Source of the DNA: Pomphorhynchus laevis
Taxonomy: Eukaryota > Acanthocephala > Palaeacanthocephala > Echinorhynchida > Pomphorhynchidae
Assembly (NCBI GenBank): GCA_012934845.2
Contig: WNNJ02001171.1
Span: 124,001 to 188,000, forward strand
Reading direction: 5' to 3'
Length of the DNA stretch: 64,000 bases
Shown here: positions 47,501 through 54,930 of the stretch, piece by piece
Layout: each line of letters begins with the position of its first letter
Position numbering within the stretch: the stretch's first letter is position 1
Notes under the pieces: generated by a model
What the model was told of the DNA's origin: nothing
What the model saw: only the letters and a program-made list of their open reading frames with translations
Database searches by the model: none
Position numbers and translations under genes: made by a program

Positions 47501-49096
47501 TTATCAAAATTAAGACTTATGCAATTGCATTCAGTTTCGATAATGTTTCTAATATTATCGTTACATATTGTTTTCAATTCTTTATTATAATTACAAATTG
47601 TTCGTCCTAATGGCGGTAACAACTTATACCTTATTTTAGGAATATATTTACTTAAATCTGATCCTATTATTTCTTTACTTTATTATTTAAAAGTCTACCT
47701 ATATTTATGTTATCTTTTCATTTATTAAAGAATTTTATGATTAGTGTATATTTTTTGTTATTATTAACATTTATTGCTGATTATAGTATTTTATATTACA
47801 ATAATTGTCTATTATACAACTTATCCTATCATAATCATTAATTAATTTTTGATTTATTGAACAACTGATTTCTTTCTGAAATATAGAAATCTGAAAGATA
47901 AAGATCTTTTAGCTTATTATCTCTTAAAAGTTGTTTTGATATTTCTAATTGTTCATATATATAAATATATTTTTTAATATTTTTAACTCTATTTTTATTA
48001 TTTTTTTATCGTTGACTTCTTTGCTTGCGTGTAACCGGATTATTATAATACAGTTGTTTATTATTAACTATACACAAATGTTTTGTACCACGTCATTTAA
48101 TTCTAATGGATACATTGAATTAAGCTTTTTTAATCATAAAATATTCTCTTTCTAATATCTTTTGATTTAATATTGACCTTTTTTTCAATAATATGTTCTG
48201 AACAAAATAATTTACAGTTTTTTATATCATGTCCTGTTAATTTTATATGCTTATTAAATCTCATATGCTTTTTGACTATTATGCTGAATATTATATATGT
48301 TGCATTAACCTAGTTTTTGCATTTGAACTACAACAATATCGTGATCAACGGATCCTATTTTATAGACGAAATGTAATTGATAAATCTAGAATTTTTCTTC
48401 GATCAGCAGTTAATATTATGATTCGAAATTTATATTAGAGTGCATTACAGATCACAGGTGAAACTAATTATCATGATAACTATTATATATTCAAAAAATA
48501 TTGTTGACCGGTTACTGCTATGATCATTTTATAAATATAATGTCAGTAGTAATCCTTTAAGCTTAAACTTCTCGAAATCTATAAGTGATTTATCTTCCGT
48601 GTATATTGATCTTGTTTATCATATTTATTTGCAATTGATTATCTTGATAAAGCCCTAGGTGTGCTTAAAGTATTTTTCATTCAAGGTGTTTTACTCAAAA
48701 GACTTTGAGATATAAAATTATACAATACAATACATAATTTTTACTGATGAAGGCAAATGCGTTACACCTTGAGCCGAAACGTTTAAAATTTTTTCGTAAT
48801 AACTTGCATTACAGTATTGCCGATTATTCATTTAAATTAAAATAAATATAGGACTTCGTCATTATATGGGACAAACGATGAAGAAAAATAAAAAGATATA
48901 TATTTTTGATGTATTTACCATCGCGAACTCATCATTCATTAAAGTTTGATTAGTGAGTAATCCCAATTGCAAACTTTTGTTAAGTTCCAAATTCCAAAAT
49001 TGATTGTCAGTGTTATATTGAGCAGGGTCACAGAAAAACACCGTTCCATCTAAGATTCGTAATGCATGTTCTGCTACTCTTTGTACAACCAATTGT
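14274..49096 (-). CDS. FKTN: fukutin homologue (LicD-like glycan phosphotransferase), six exons, N-terminus missing
   Basis: Fukutin is a Golgi enzyme that transfers ribitol-5-phosphate from CDP-ribitol to the O-mannose glycan of alpha-dystroglycan (family knowledge). Exons read from the minus strand: 49096-48919, 43318-43110, 41131-40872, 33552-33416, 20111-19981, 14508-14274 (178, 209, 260, 137, 131, 235 nt). Every junction has GT donor and AG acceptor and the codon phases close exactly, giving 382 residues to a TAG stop. Recognisable blocks in family order are N-Y-L-W (exon 2), G-T-L-L-G (end of exon 3), W-Y-R-Q-C and D-I-D (exon 4), V-D-L-F (exon 5), and V-P-C-N-A-L with I-E-Y-D-Y-G-K (exon 6). 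Vertebrate fukutin is about 460 residues, so roughly 75-80 N-terminal residues, including the signal anchor, are absent here. FKRP fits less well because W-Y-R-Q-C is a fukutin feature. Introns are packed with mobile elements. Confidence 0.85.
14740..15600. other. FKTN intron sequence with hairpins
   Basis: No coding unit. 15153-15182 is a palindrome (AGTGAAATACAT/ATGTATTTCACT) with a related half-site about 52 bp on. 15478-15520 has AGTTTAAACTATC/GATAGTTTAAACT arms. Confidence 0.6.
15640..19780 (+). mobile_element. near full-length CR1-like LINE with PHD-type ORF1
   Basis: ORF1 starts near 15689 (M-G-P-K-K-T-K) and has a Cys/His finger of PHD style at about 15780-15890 (N-D-C-H-T-W...Y-C-G-Y-C-F). 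A conserved ORF1 C-terminal block at 16530-16790 reads V-V-N-L-F-R-L-G-K-K. ORF2: endonuclease from about 17010 (L-Y-L-N-V-L-S-L-F-N-K), G-D-L-N-T-P-N at about 17420 and S-S-D-H at about 17640. RT from 18343: N-Y-R-P-I-S-L, F-I-D-L-S-K-A-F-D-T-V, G-V-P-Q-G, Y-A-D-D at 18903-18914. The C-terminal W-N-G-L-S tail ends at 19703. About half a dozen breaks. Inserted in the FKTN intron, opposite to the gene. Confidence 0.9.
19981..20111 (-). CDS. FKTN: FKTN exon with V-D-L-F strand
   Basis: 131 nt, acceptor ...ctattaag, donor AG|GTAATT. It starts phase 0, reads E-I-R-L-W-A-V-K-G-Q-L-Y-V-D-L-F, equivalent to the K-L-D-V-F-F strand of fukutin, and ends with two bases that join the first base of the last exon to make Arg. 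It lies between a CR1-like LINE and an I/Jockey-like LINE. Confidence 0.82.
20240..23894 (+). mobile_element. I/Jockey-group LINE, copy 1 (near full length)
   Basis: ORF1 (20246 onward) has L-K-I-N-N-L-P and a cysteine-rich C-N-C-N-E-A-H-P knuckle near 20820 in a shifted frame. ORF2 opens at 21317 with N-I-L-Q-W-N and V-I-Q-E, then G-D-F-N-D at about 21740 and T-S-H-D at about 21940 (endonuclease). RT: D-F-S-A-A-F-D-R-I at about 22910, G-V-P-Q-G-S-P-L-S-P, Y-A-D-D at 23173-23184. It ends in an A/T tail with AAAATC...TTATTATTTT near 23890. Several frame breaks. Exact clade within the I/Jockey group not resolved. Confidence 0.85.
26298..26405. repeat. stacked inverted repeats at an insertion point
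   Basis: TTACTTTCCCT (26298) is followed by its reverse complement AGGGAAAGTAA (26322). Then TTTTGCCCAGTTTTGGAAAAT is mirrored after a 4-nt spacer (26335-26380, 21-bp arms). These separate LINE sequence from the Naiad fragment. Confidence 0.85.
26408..26640 (+). mobile_element. Naiad 3' fragment inside a LINE
   Basis: About 230 bp closely matching 13268-13509 and, for its first part, 46180-46300, ending in GATACTAGATAG. The LINE resumes immediately after at CTCTCCAACCAATACCGCC. Confidence 0.85.
28085..28640. mobile_element. fold-back (MITE-like) DNA element
   Basis: TGACGTCAGGGATGGTGAGC at 28110 is mirrored by GCTCACCGTCCCTGACGTCA near 28605, and about 150 bp of internal sequence is also inverted (GTAGACGGCTG...TGACTCATCAG on both arms). 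A third internal copy of the left end, including the flank TAATAACTCTCATTTTCAGC, occurs at 28400, so the element appears to be a partial dimer. No coding capacity. Confidence 0.7.
28780..29470 (+). mobile_element. possible LINE 5' end/ORF1 remnant
   Basis: A GC-richer leader (28800-29060) followed by a short frame starting M-V-S-T-T-A-V at 29080 and a proline run with downstream N-F-F-K-A at about 29350, reminiscent of the P-P-P-I start of ORF1 pre-C2HC domains. Weak evidence only. Confidence 0.35.
29545..31650 (-). mobile_element. I/Jockey-group LINE, copy 3 (minus strand, internally deleted)
   Basis: Homologous to copies 1 and 2: the ORF2 start (F-P-L-N-I-F-Q-W) lies at about 31530 and the endonuclease D-F-N-D at about 31110. 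RT pieces: D-F-L-A-A-F-D-Q-I (about 30430) and P-D-A-R-Q-F-Y-P-I-T (about 30270). The C-terminal region runs to about 29550. Roughly 290 bp expected between 30928 and 31007 is replaced by a 78-bp segment. Many frame breaks. Confidence 0.85.
30929..31006 (+). repeat. 78-bp exact direct repeat, copy 1
   Basis: Identical to 32824-32901. Occupies the deletion point inside LINE copy 3. Confidence 0.9.
31655..32823 (+). mobile_element. Ty3/gypsy retrotransposon fossil (integrase region and 3' end)
   Basis: Holds the remnant of the zinc-binding region (C-R-T-C at about 31720), an integrase core with V-T-V-D-E-Y-S-R and H-S-D-Q-G-S signatures (about 31860-32160), a C-terminal domain (32281-32481), and a tail ending Y-L-N-D-Y near 32710, followed by a probable LTR stretch with AATAAAG. 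Gag, protease and RT are absent. An old, truncated copy with several breaks, abutting LINE copy 3. Confidence 0.8.
32824..32901 (+). repeat. 78-bp exact direct repeat, copy 2
   Basis: Identical to 30929-31006; sits directly after the gypsy fossil's 3' end. Confidence 0.9.
33211..33242. repeat. perfect hairpin
   Basis: CTATCTGATAGTA / TACTATCAGATAG, 13-bp arms, 6-nt loop, in an FKTN intron. Confidence 0.9.
33416..33552 (-). CDS. FKTN: FKTN catalytic exon (W-Y-R-Q-C...D-I-D)
   Basis: 137 nt, acceptor ...attcttag, donor GTAAGT at 33415-33410. Its first two bases complete the glycine split from the preceding exon, followed by W-Y-R-Q-C-D-V and, 12 residues after the W, the acidic D-I-D motif typical of LicD/fukutin nucleotidyl-phosphotransferases. 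Ends phase 0 after R-Y-G-N. This is the most diagnostic exon. Confidence 0.92.
33560..35200. other. FKTN intron, AT-rich, nothing recognised
   Basis: Long A/T-biased stretch without motif-bearing frames apart from the hairpin at 34400. Confidence 0.5.
34400..34433. repeat. perfect hairpin
   Basis: TTTCCCTGTGAAT / ATTCACAGGGAAA, 13-bp arms, short loop. Confidence 0.85.
35227..35262. repeat. perfect hairpin
   Basis: TACAGGAACACTGTT / AACAGTGTTCCTGTA, 15-bp arms, 6-nt loop. Confidence 0.9.
35364..35408. repeat. perfect hairpin
   Basis: 20-bp perfect arms beginning AATTGTATACAGACGACCAC with a 5-nt loop; a shorter degenerate copy of part of the arm (CAGACGACCA) precedes it at 35351. Confidence 0.92.
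35689..36095 (+). mobile_element. Penelope-like element fragment: GIY-YIG endonuclease region
   Basis: Two open segments: 35689-35898 (linker-like, ending in a basic K-S-K-I-V-Q-S-R-L stretch) and 35939-36095 with N-Y-T-C...Y-A-I-C-Q-V...C-N-Y-C-D-T-Q-Y-I-G-V-T-R-R-S. This is the Cys-flanked GIY-YIG core typical of C-terminal endonucleases in canonical Penelope-like elements. The frame then runs into the tandem repeats and stops. RT is missing. A different Penelope-like lineage from the Naiad copies in this window. Confidence 0.65.
36179..36222 (-). ncRNA. type I hammerhead ribozyme (best copy)
   Basis: Minus-strand RNA: stem I ACGCUA/UAGCGU (6 perfect pairs), core CUGAAGA, stem II GUCC-loop-GGAC, core GAA, stem III A-C/G-U with a 4-nt loop, then C as the cleavage base. 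All canonical core positions are present. Predicted cleavage lies between 36185 and 36184. The 2-bp stem III is typical of minimal hammerheads from Penelope-like elements and retrozymes, which often work better as dimers. Confidence 0.85.
36476..36519 (-). ncRNA. hammerhead ribozyme, second copy
   Basis: Same layout with intact CUGAAGA and GAAA boxes, perfect stem I, and stem III A-C/G-U. Stem II has one C-A mismatch (GUCC/AGAC). Predicted cleavage between 36482 and 36481, 297 nt from that of the first copy. Confidence 0.75.
36770..36813 (-). ncRNA. hammerhead ribozyme, third copy (degenerate)
   Basis: CUGAAGA kept; GAAA reads GAAG, so position 15.1 would pair as G-U. Stem I and stem II each carry mismatches. 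Probably weak or inactive. Confidence 0.6.
37062..37105 (-). ncRNA. hammerhead ribozyme, fourth copy (degenerate)
   Basis: Shares GAAG with the third copy and has a broken stem II (GUCC/CAAC). Probably inactive. Confidence 0.55.
37310..38325. repeat. about 370-bp satellite array, three plus units and an inverted end
   Basis: Unit starts at about 37365, 37735 and 38107 (spacing about 370), diverged from one another. From 38165 the unit is inverted to about 38320. Same satellite as at 7.8-9 kb. It begins just after the hammerhead array, with TA-rich sequence between. Confidence 0.8.
38326..38500. repeat. inverted-repeat insertion with paired CTGAAGA...GAAAC ends
   Basis: A minus-strand motif at 38348-38374 and a plus-strand motif at 38456-38483 flank a GTAAGTAATAATATC / GATATTATTACTTAT inverted repeat. 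The block separates satellite pieces and looks like a small inserted palindromic element. Confidence 0.6.
38585..38965 (+). repeat. satellite monomer (one nearly complete unit)
   Basis: GATAGACTGGACTTCGATTC at 38599 through to the GGTCCAGGATTTCTTAC word at about 38930; the best-preserved single copy in the window. Confidence 0.8.
39115..39245. repeat. near-perfect palindrome, about 64-bp arms
   Basis: AACATTAAACTGGTTCGGAA...CTTTATCA is mirrored by TGATAAAG...TTCCCAACCAGTTTTATGTT with three or four mismatches and almost no spacer. The arms contain CCGAAACTAGT words like those in Penelope-type termini. Confidence 0.9.
39250..40860. other. FKTN intron, AT-rich, nothing recognised
   Basis: No frame or repeat of note. 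Confidence 0.5.
40872..41131 (-). CDS. FKTN: FKTN exon ending in G-T-L-L-G
   Basis: 260 nt, acceptor ...tttttcttgtag, donor G|GTAAGC. It opens V-P-R-L-S-Y-K-M-H-V-P-A-N, corresponding to the V-L-I-P-K-D stretch of fukutin, and closes F-L-A-G-G-T-L-L-G, the start of the catalytic domain. Begins with one base and ends with one base of a split glycine codon. Confidence 0.88.
41140..43100. other. FKTN intron, nothing recognised
   Basis: An 81-codon plus-strand frame (41510-41755) is the only open stretch and has no recognisable motif; I do not call it a gene. Confidence 0.5.
43110..43318 (-). CDS. FKTN: FKTN exon with N-Y-L-W block
   Basis: 209 nt, acceptor ...atacttag, donor GTATGT at 43109-43104. 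It starts phase 0 and ends with two bases of a codon. The reading V-H-F-I-Q-R-N-N-Y-L-W and later F-P-F-G-K-F-E-Q matches the fukutin segment around V-V-F-H-E-R-x-G-N-Y-L-W. The phase fits both neighbouring exons. Confidence 0.8.
43571..43923 (-). mobile_element. Naiad-related 3' region, minus strand (copy of 60162-60514)
   Basis: Reverse complement matches the Naiad 3' block (GATAGTAAATAATATACTTTG..., CCTGATAGCATAG). About five mismatches to 60162-60514 over 353 bp. Confidence 0.8.
44044..44285 (+). mobile_element. Naiad 3' fragment
   Basis: Matches 13265-13505 and ends GATACTAGATA. About 35 bp further the next plus-strand Naiad copy begins, a head-to-tail arrangement typical of Penelope-like elements. 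Confidence 0.85.
44310..46623 (+). mobile_element. Naiad-type Penelope-like element, best-preserved RT
   Basis: 5'-truncated in the linker (from about 44320). RT frame 44985-45644 carries I-D-K-A-S-N-N-F-V-F-I, Y-W-N-P-K-L-H-K-N-P-I-K-P-R and D-F-S-T-L-Y-T-N. The frame 45696-46361 carries R-Q-V-K-G-V-P-M-G-G-N-S-S-P-I-I-A-D and the catalytic R-Y-I-D-D (45918-45929). The 3' structured block is at 46340-46410, and homology with the 10.7 kb copy ends near 46623. A short gap between the two RT frames means at least one break. Very similar to the 10.7 kb copy, so comparatively young. Confidence 0.9.
46630..48310 (-). mobile_element. old Naiad copy, minus strand
   Basis: Reading down from 48310: an endonuclease tail and basic linker (48300-47900), the P-P-L-G-R segment (47622-47293), and a strongly decayed RT (47260-46630) recognisable by alignment to 51650-50880. 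No long RT frame remains. Confidence 0.75.
48450..48910. other. intron with a hammerhead-like motif at 48744-48780
   Basis: CTGATGA at 48744, GGC/GCC flanks and GAAAC at 48776-48780 on the plus strand resemble a hammerhead core, without a visible stem I. Otherwise nothing recognised. Confidence 0.4.
48919..49096 (-). CDS. FKTN: FKTN internal exon (first one visible)
   Basis: 178 nt, acceptor ...attacag at 49098-49097, donor GTAAAT at 48918. It starts with one base completing a codon and ends in phase 0 on ATG. It encodes Q-L-V-V-Q-R-V-A-E-H then L-D-G-T-V-F-F-C-D-P, placed opposite the N-terminal V-F-L-I-D-P region of vertebrate fukutin. Assigned mainly by phase and order; sequence similarity here is weak. 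Confidence 0.7.
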
Positions 49097-49109
49097 CTGT
49101 AATTCTTAA

Positions 49110-49620
49110 ATTATAAAATTCAGTTGTTATTTCAGTCTATTTAGTTAAGTAAAAAATAATACCTGCAAGATGTACTTATCCTCTACTTGATTAATTGCCC
49201 AATATATACTAAGCTTATATAAACAAACGATGATGATTAATTTTAAGATATACACGTGAATTTCTTGGAGTGTGCTAATAATCTTGTGGGTTTTATTAAT
49301 AAAGTCATCGTTGAAGCATCGTACTTTGTAAAAATAATAATACGAAATTCAAATAAATCGAGATATGCAAAGATTTAAAAATATATATTTATGTAGATAT
49401 CGCAATTGTACTAAGCGAAAATGAGTAGATGTTTTAAAAATCAGCAAGTGTCACTGAAATGCGAATAACATCATAATGTTAGTGGTGCTGGATAAAAGAA
49501 TGTTCAAGCACAAAATTAAATCTATGAGAAAATTTTTATTTTAATAAAAAATACTCAAAAATCCATGAATTAAAATGATACCTGCTATATTTTGATTTAT
49601 TGTTAAATTAAATAGGCATA
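49110..49620. other. AT-rich stretch, nothing recognised
   Basis: Upstream side of the first visible FKTN exon; no further exon with a matching phase was found here. Confidence 0.45.
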
Positions 49621-49630
49621 CCCAGCAAAT

Positions 49631-49842
49631 TAAAATTGAATTTTATTTCATTATTTCGACCTAACAAATCTATCACCATCAGGAATATCTAATTGTAATT
49701 ACTTAGTGGTTGATTTAAAAAAGCTACGTTGATTCAGAAAGTTAACTTAGTTTCTGAATCAACCATTAACTGGGGTAACAATTAAATATTTCTGATTATG
49801 ATAAATTTGTTCTGCCGAAATAATGGAGTAAAACTCAATTTT
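49631..49842. mobile_element. MITE-like palindromic element
   Basis: Arms of about 85-90 bp (AAAATTGAATTTTA...GGTTGATT versus AATCAACC...TAAAACTCAATTTT), clearly homologous but diverged. At the centre is a perfect GTTGATTCAGAAA / TTTCTGAATCAAC hairpin (49728-49763). Confidence 0.75.
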
Positions 49843-49859
49843 TATTTGCAATTTTTGGA

Positions 49860-50395
49860 TTTTCCACTTAACAAAAATAGTCGTAAAACTTTACGCAATA
49901 TTTTTTTCTTTTAAAATTTATAGTAAGAATTTACAGCATCGTCTTATATTTGTTACCCACGATATTTAGTAAAACGGAATAAATTTTATCGTGAATATTT
50001 TGTAAATGTATTTTAACTTACAAAAGCTAATATACACATATACAATATATTTTATAAATAGGTTGATCATACATCTTTGTTTGACCTGAATAGTCTTATT
50101 ACAGGGACAAGTGTAACAAATGCCTTTAGTTATCATATAAAAAAATTATTTGTCCCGTTTAATAATTTACTTCATTCAAAATTATTTAGATATTGTGGTC
50201 AAATACCCAACATTTACCTTACATGTGCAATACATGATAAAAGCCTAAAAACTTAAGAATGTGCAACTAAGAAATATTTAAATAATTAATTAAAAAACAA
50301 TTGCTATATTATATTTTATAACTTACATCAAGTTAAAATTTATAATTAAAATTTAAAATAAAAGTCAATTTTACGAATTTACAAAAAAAAACAAT
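49860..50395. other. AT-rich stretch, nothing recognised
   Basis: No coding or repeat signature seen. Confidence 0.45.
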
Positions 50396-50399
50396 GTAC

Positions 50400-51870
50400 G
50401 ATGCATCAGAATAAGGATAAATACCGAAGACGTTTTTCCTATGATGAAATTTGATTATCTAGTATGTCTTATTTTAATACAAAGTGTATTATTTATTATT
50501 CACCCATACAAAATTTTTCGCTTAAGAGTTAAAATAAATTTTTAATAATATTGTCTTGATTTATATATTTTACTATTTTCTGTTTGATTGTATTTTCATA
50601 GTAGCCTAGTTTAAACTATGCATCTATTAAGTTATTTAAATGATTTTGAAGAAAGCCAATATCATTACATATTGTTGCAATTCTTAAAATTTCATTATTT
50701 AATGTATTATATTTTATATTATATGGTATGCATGAATGCTCATGCAAAAATATGTTTCTTGTAAATTTAAATATGTCATCTTTACGATATAAATTAATAG
50801 TAGTTTTAGTTAATGTTAATTTAATGCTCATATCTAGATATATACTTTGTTTATTATCAATATTAGTTTAATTTAGAATAAGGCTACCTTGATAAATTTA
50901 TTCACTTATTGAATAAAAATTATTAGAATTAAATATACATATATCATCAATGTATCGAAACACATATTTCATATATATTTATAATTTAGATTTATTTTTT
51001 ACACAGTTATGAACAAATTCATATTTTATAAAGCTTAAAAACGAGTCAGCTATAATTGGGCTACTATTACCTCTCATTGGAACACATTTTACTTGTCTAA
51101 ATATAGATGTCCCTACTTTTAAATAATTTTAGTTTATCAAAATATTTAAGGATTCTATTAATTCAATGTTATCCATATATTTAGAATTACTTGGTGGTTT
51201 AATTTTTGTTAGATAGGCGTTATAATTATTATAACATATATATGTATATCTCTTTCCGAATATAAGATTAATTAATTTTACTAACACTTCTTTAATATCT
51301 ACTAAATCTAGATTTGTATAGAGCGTACTAAAATCGTTTGTATTTATATTTTGAAAATTTATTCCTTTTGTCTGTTCTAAAAATTCTTTTGTAGAATTAA
51401 TACTGAAATAGTGTTTTATACCATTATTAATTTCGATTACCTTCCAATATTTTTCAAAGTTCGTTTTAATTACTTTAAGTATTTTATTCATATAGACAGA
51501 AAGTGGTTTTAATGTACATTTAAACGCACTACATATGAACCTAGGTTTTATTGGATTTTTATGTAATTTTGGATTCCAATATAATATAGGTATAGTTTTA
51601 TTATCTAATTCAACATTTACACCCTTATTATCCATTATAGAACAATGACTTGTAATAATTGTTTCTAAACTTAAATCACTACATTCAGATGTTGTGTTTA
51701 TATATAAATCATTAAAATTAACTTCTTTTATCAGTATACCATAATAAACCGTTTTGCATATGAAGACAAAGTTATTACTAGTTTTATCAATAGTTGTTAT
51801 TATATAGTTATCCTTTATTCTAGTAAAGCTAGCTGTTACTAGCTTTATCAATAGTTGTACTCTTTAACAA
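50400..51870 (-). mobile_element. Naiad copy, minus strand, 5'-truncated
   Basis: The RT entry frame 51851-51129 carries I-D-K-T-S-N-N-F, Y-W-N-P-K-L-H-K-N-P, D-F-S-T-L-Y-T-N. The C-terminal frame 50831-50616 carries I-F-L-H-E-H-S-C-I-P-Y. The sequence between them holds the G-V-P-M and Y-I-D-D region in broken frames. The 3' end is near 50400. Intermediate in age between the 44.3 kb and 46.6 kb copies. Confidence 0.85.
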
Positions 51871-51879
51871 AAACAACAT

Positions 51880-54375
51880 TGTTTAATTTTGAATCTATTC
51901 ATGATAATATACAGCAAATATTAATTTAAAATGTAAACTTTAAATATCGCGCTTTCACAATGTTGATAAAATGGATATTTACATTTTATGGTGACAATTA
52001 AAACATGAATTTTTGAGTCATACGTAAAATAGTTCAACATAATTTTACAATCGTCTAAGATACGAATTTGCATTGTCTATAATGTAAGTTAAGTTATATT
52101 ATATTGCTTTATAATTTAAGCAAATTTGTAATTTGTCTCACTTTGATTCCAGTCTGAAACCCTTTTGTGAGAAATATAAATATATCGTATCCTCATAATT
52201 TGACTAATCCAATTAAAAAATTCGATGACTTTGTAGACTTGAAATTGATATGTTGTTATCAATTGGTATAATTTAAAATACAGTTGTATAATTTAAAATA
52301 CCTCCGAAAAACTAAAGTTGGATCTAATTTTCAAGAAAACTGTTTAGGCACATTGAGATAATTTTTTAAATGTGGCGATGCAGTTGAATTATATTTGTGA
52401 ATTATTCCGTGATAACTGAAAAATTTAAAAACAAACCTCACTGCATTATGCAAAAATATTAATGAGACATGCTAAGGAAAAAGTAGCTTATCATTCAACG
52501 AGCTAAGCAATTGTCATGCAAGCTTAGTAACCATAATATTTACAGCTTGAAACACTTTTTATCAGATATGAATAACTGCGATAAAATGGATATCATGGCA
52601 TTGATATATTTGAATGAATTTGATGCTATCAAATCTTAAATATAACGATATTGAACGATATGCTGAAGCTTTTACGGTTTAGATGAACAACAAACCATTA
52701 ATGTTGACAGTCTTTTTGATGAAATGTCGCATTAAAAAATTCTTTTATTATACAATGAAGAATGGAGTTAGTGACTACTTGAATTGAATATGTTGACAAA
52801 CGGATTTAATTATTCAAAAATTTTCAAGTGCAACACATTGATGTACAAAATTAGATAAAATTTATTGATGTTTACAAAGAAAATAATTTTACGAGGATAA
52901 ATTTATATTATTTACCTAATCTCGCTTTCCTGTCCAGGTTTTGTTTCGTAATTATGGAAAACCAAATTATAACAAAGTAAAATGCATGATGGTGTTTTAA
53001 AAATAAGTTAAAAACGGATAAATATTAAAATATTATTATATTAATACAATAACATTTTGTCAAAAGAACAAAATGTAATAAAATTATACATATATTTTAT
53101 TATATATGACCGACAAATTAGCCAAATGAAAAATATTACTTTATTAAAGCAATTCAAATGAACCGTTCCGTCGGGAAATACGTTGTCTTAAGTTTTGGGC
53201 TTTTATGTTAGTTTAATAATATATCAGAATATACATTTATTCATGTTACAACGTTAAAATGCGGTAAATTGTGCTTTCATTGAAACCTAATTATTTAAGT
53301 AGGAGAGCTGATCGAAATTATGTTCAACATAATGCAAATATCATATTTTACCAATAGCATAATTTTAAATTTTTATTTTATAAACAACTGTTTAGTTTTT
53401 ACTTACGTAAAAGTCTTAATGTAAGCATTAACTTAAATTTTACGTCTCAACTAATTTGAACATGTAGAAGTTATATTTGAGATCGGTAATCACTGTTAAA
53501 TAAAATTTATTCGTGTTCGCTCTTCTCACTGTTGCATAATTTAAAGTCATATATCATTTTACCTTATAAATGCATATGAATTGTGATACAATTAGTTGCT
53601 GCAGGGTTTCTATTTATTTCAAATGTGTAATTAAAATATGCTATACGATTTGTATTGTCTTAATTGTATACACTTATGGACATGTAATAAGGTGACAATA
53701 AACATTTCTCGAAGAATATAGGATGATAGTTTTTTTAATTTATCTTAAACTCCAATGTCATGCCGACTAATTTATTCCCGTATGTACCGTACTAATGATG
53801 TTTCCTACGAAGCGACTATAATCTATTAAATAAACTATCAACTATAATTTGACAAAGTGGTTGCATGAGCTTCGACAAAAATGGTTAATTTGATTTTAAT
53901 TCGTAAATCGAGAAAATTAAATTTGCGTTATATCGCTAGCATAAAAGTAAACAAATTGATATTAACAACAGAGCATTTTCCAAAGAATTAAATAAAATTA
54001 CGATCAGGAAAATCTAAGCACATTAGATATTGTAAATATAAACTAAGCCAGTAATAATATTTACATTTTCTATGAAACATTTCATTGGTTTCTCCCATAA
54101 ATTAATAAAAAAAATAAAATATTTAAGTTTGTAAATAAAACATTTTATTTCCGGTATACATTATTTTTCAGTTGATCCATAGCAAGATGACAATATTTTT
54201 AGTCTTTAAGCAAAAATTAAAAAATTTATTCTAAATTCTCTAATTATTCATAATTCAACGTTAGAGAGTATTGTGTTTTTGAAATGTATGCAAGATAAAT
54301 ATTTTAAATGTGTTTTTGTTTAAACATTATCTAAAATGCGAGGTTTCATAAAGAATAATAATTCTATTATTATTT
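51880..54375. other. AT-rich intergenic or intronic sequence
   Basis: No gene or repeat recognised. The upstream FKTN exon could lie here but I could not find a candidate with donor, phase and a membrane segment. Confidence 0.45.
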
Positions 54376-54379
54376 TGCC

Positions 54380-54930
54380 ACTATACGTCCGCTGATAATT
54401 ACAATCCCTTGACCCTAATATTCCATCATCTTACCATCCTATCTCACTACTTCCTACTATTTCGAAACTTTTGGAAATACTCATTTTGCCCCAAATCATA
54501 TCCTACCTAAATTCGTCAAACCTTCTTTCTCAATATCAAGCTGTAGTTCATAACTACAGCTTCACTGGAACTGCTTGTCACCACGCAATCGGTAATATTC
54601 TTTTGCCTCTCGATCAACTGTTAACTTCCCTAGTCATTTCGCCTGATTTGTCTTTGGATTTTGGCATTGTAGATTACTCTAGTCTCCTTCACCTCCTTCG
54701 AGATCGTAAAAGCTTCTCCACCTCTACTCATAAATGGTTCTCATCAAATCTTACTGGCCGCTCTGCCACAGTATCATCCAGAATTGCAGTTAGTTCATCG
54801 TTCGCTATACCCCGTAGCTTCTGTAATCGACCCTATCTTTTTCTCGCTTCTTCTTGGAGAACTCAGTCCACTTTGCTGTGCATTAAAATGTTATGTCACG
54901 CAATTCGCAGATGATATACGTAAATTCATA
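54380..54930 (+). mobile_element. CR1/L2-like LINE fragment, 5' part of a split copy
   Basis: RT segment: I-S-K-L-L-E-I-L-I-L-P-Q-I-I (54471 region), D-Y-S-S-L-L-H-L-L-R-D, W-F-S-S-N-L-T-G-R-S, then Q-F-A-D-D at about 54900-54915. Breaks off there at the edge of the MULE. Confidence 0.75.

Noticed and set aside
14274-49096. FKRP rather than FKTN
   Set aside because: W-Y-R-Q-C after G-T-L-L-G and the spacing to D-I-D follow fukutin; FKRP has a different G-S-L-L-G-A-A-R-H-G type sequence there.
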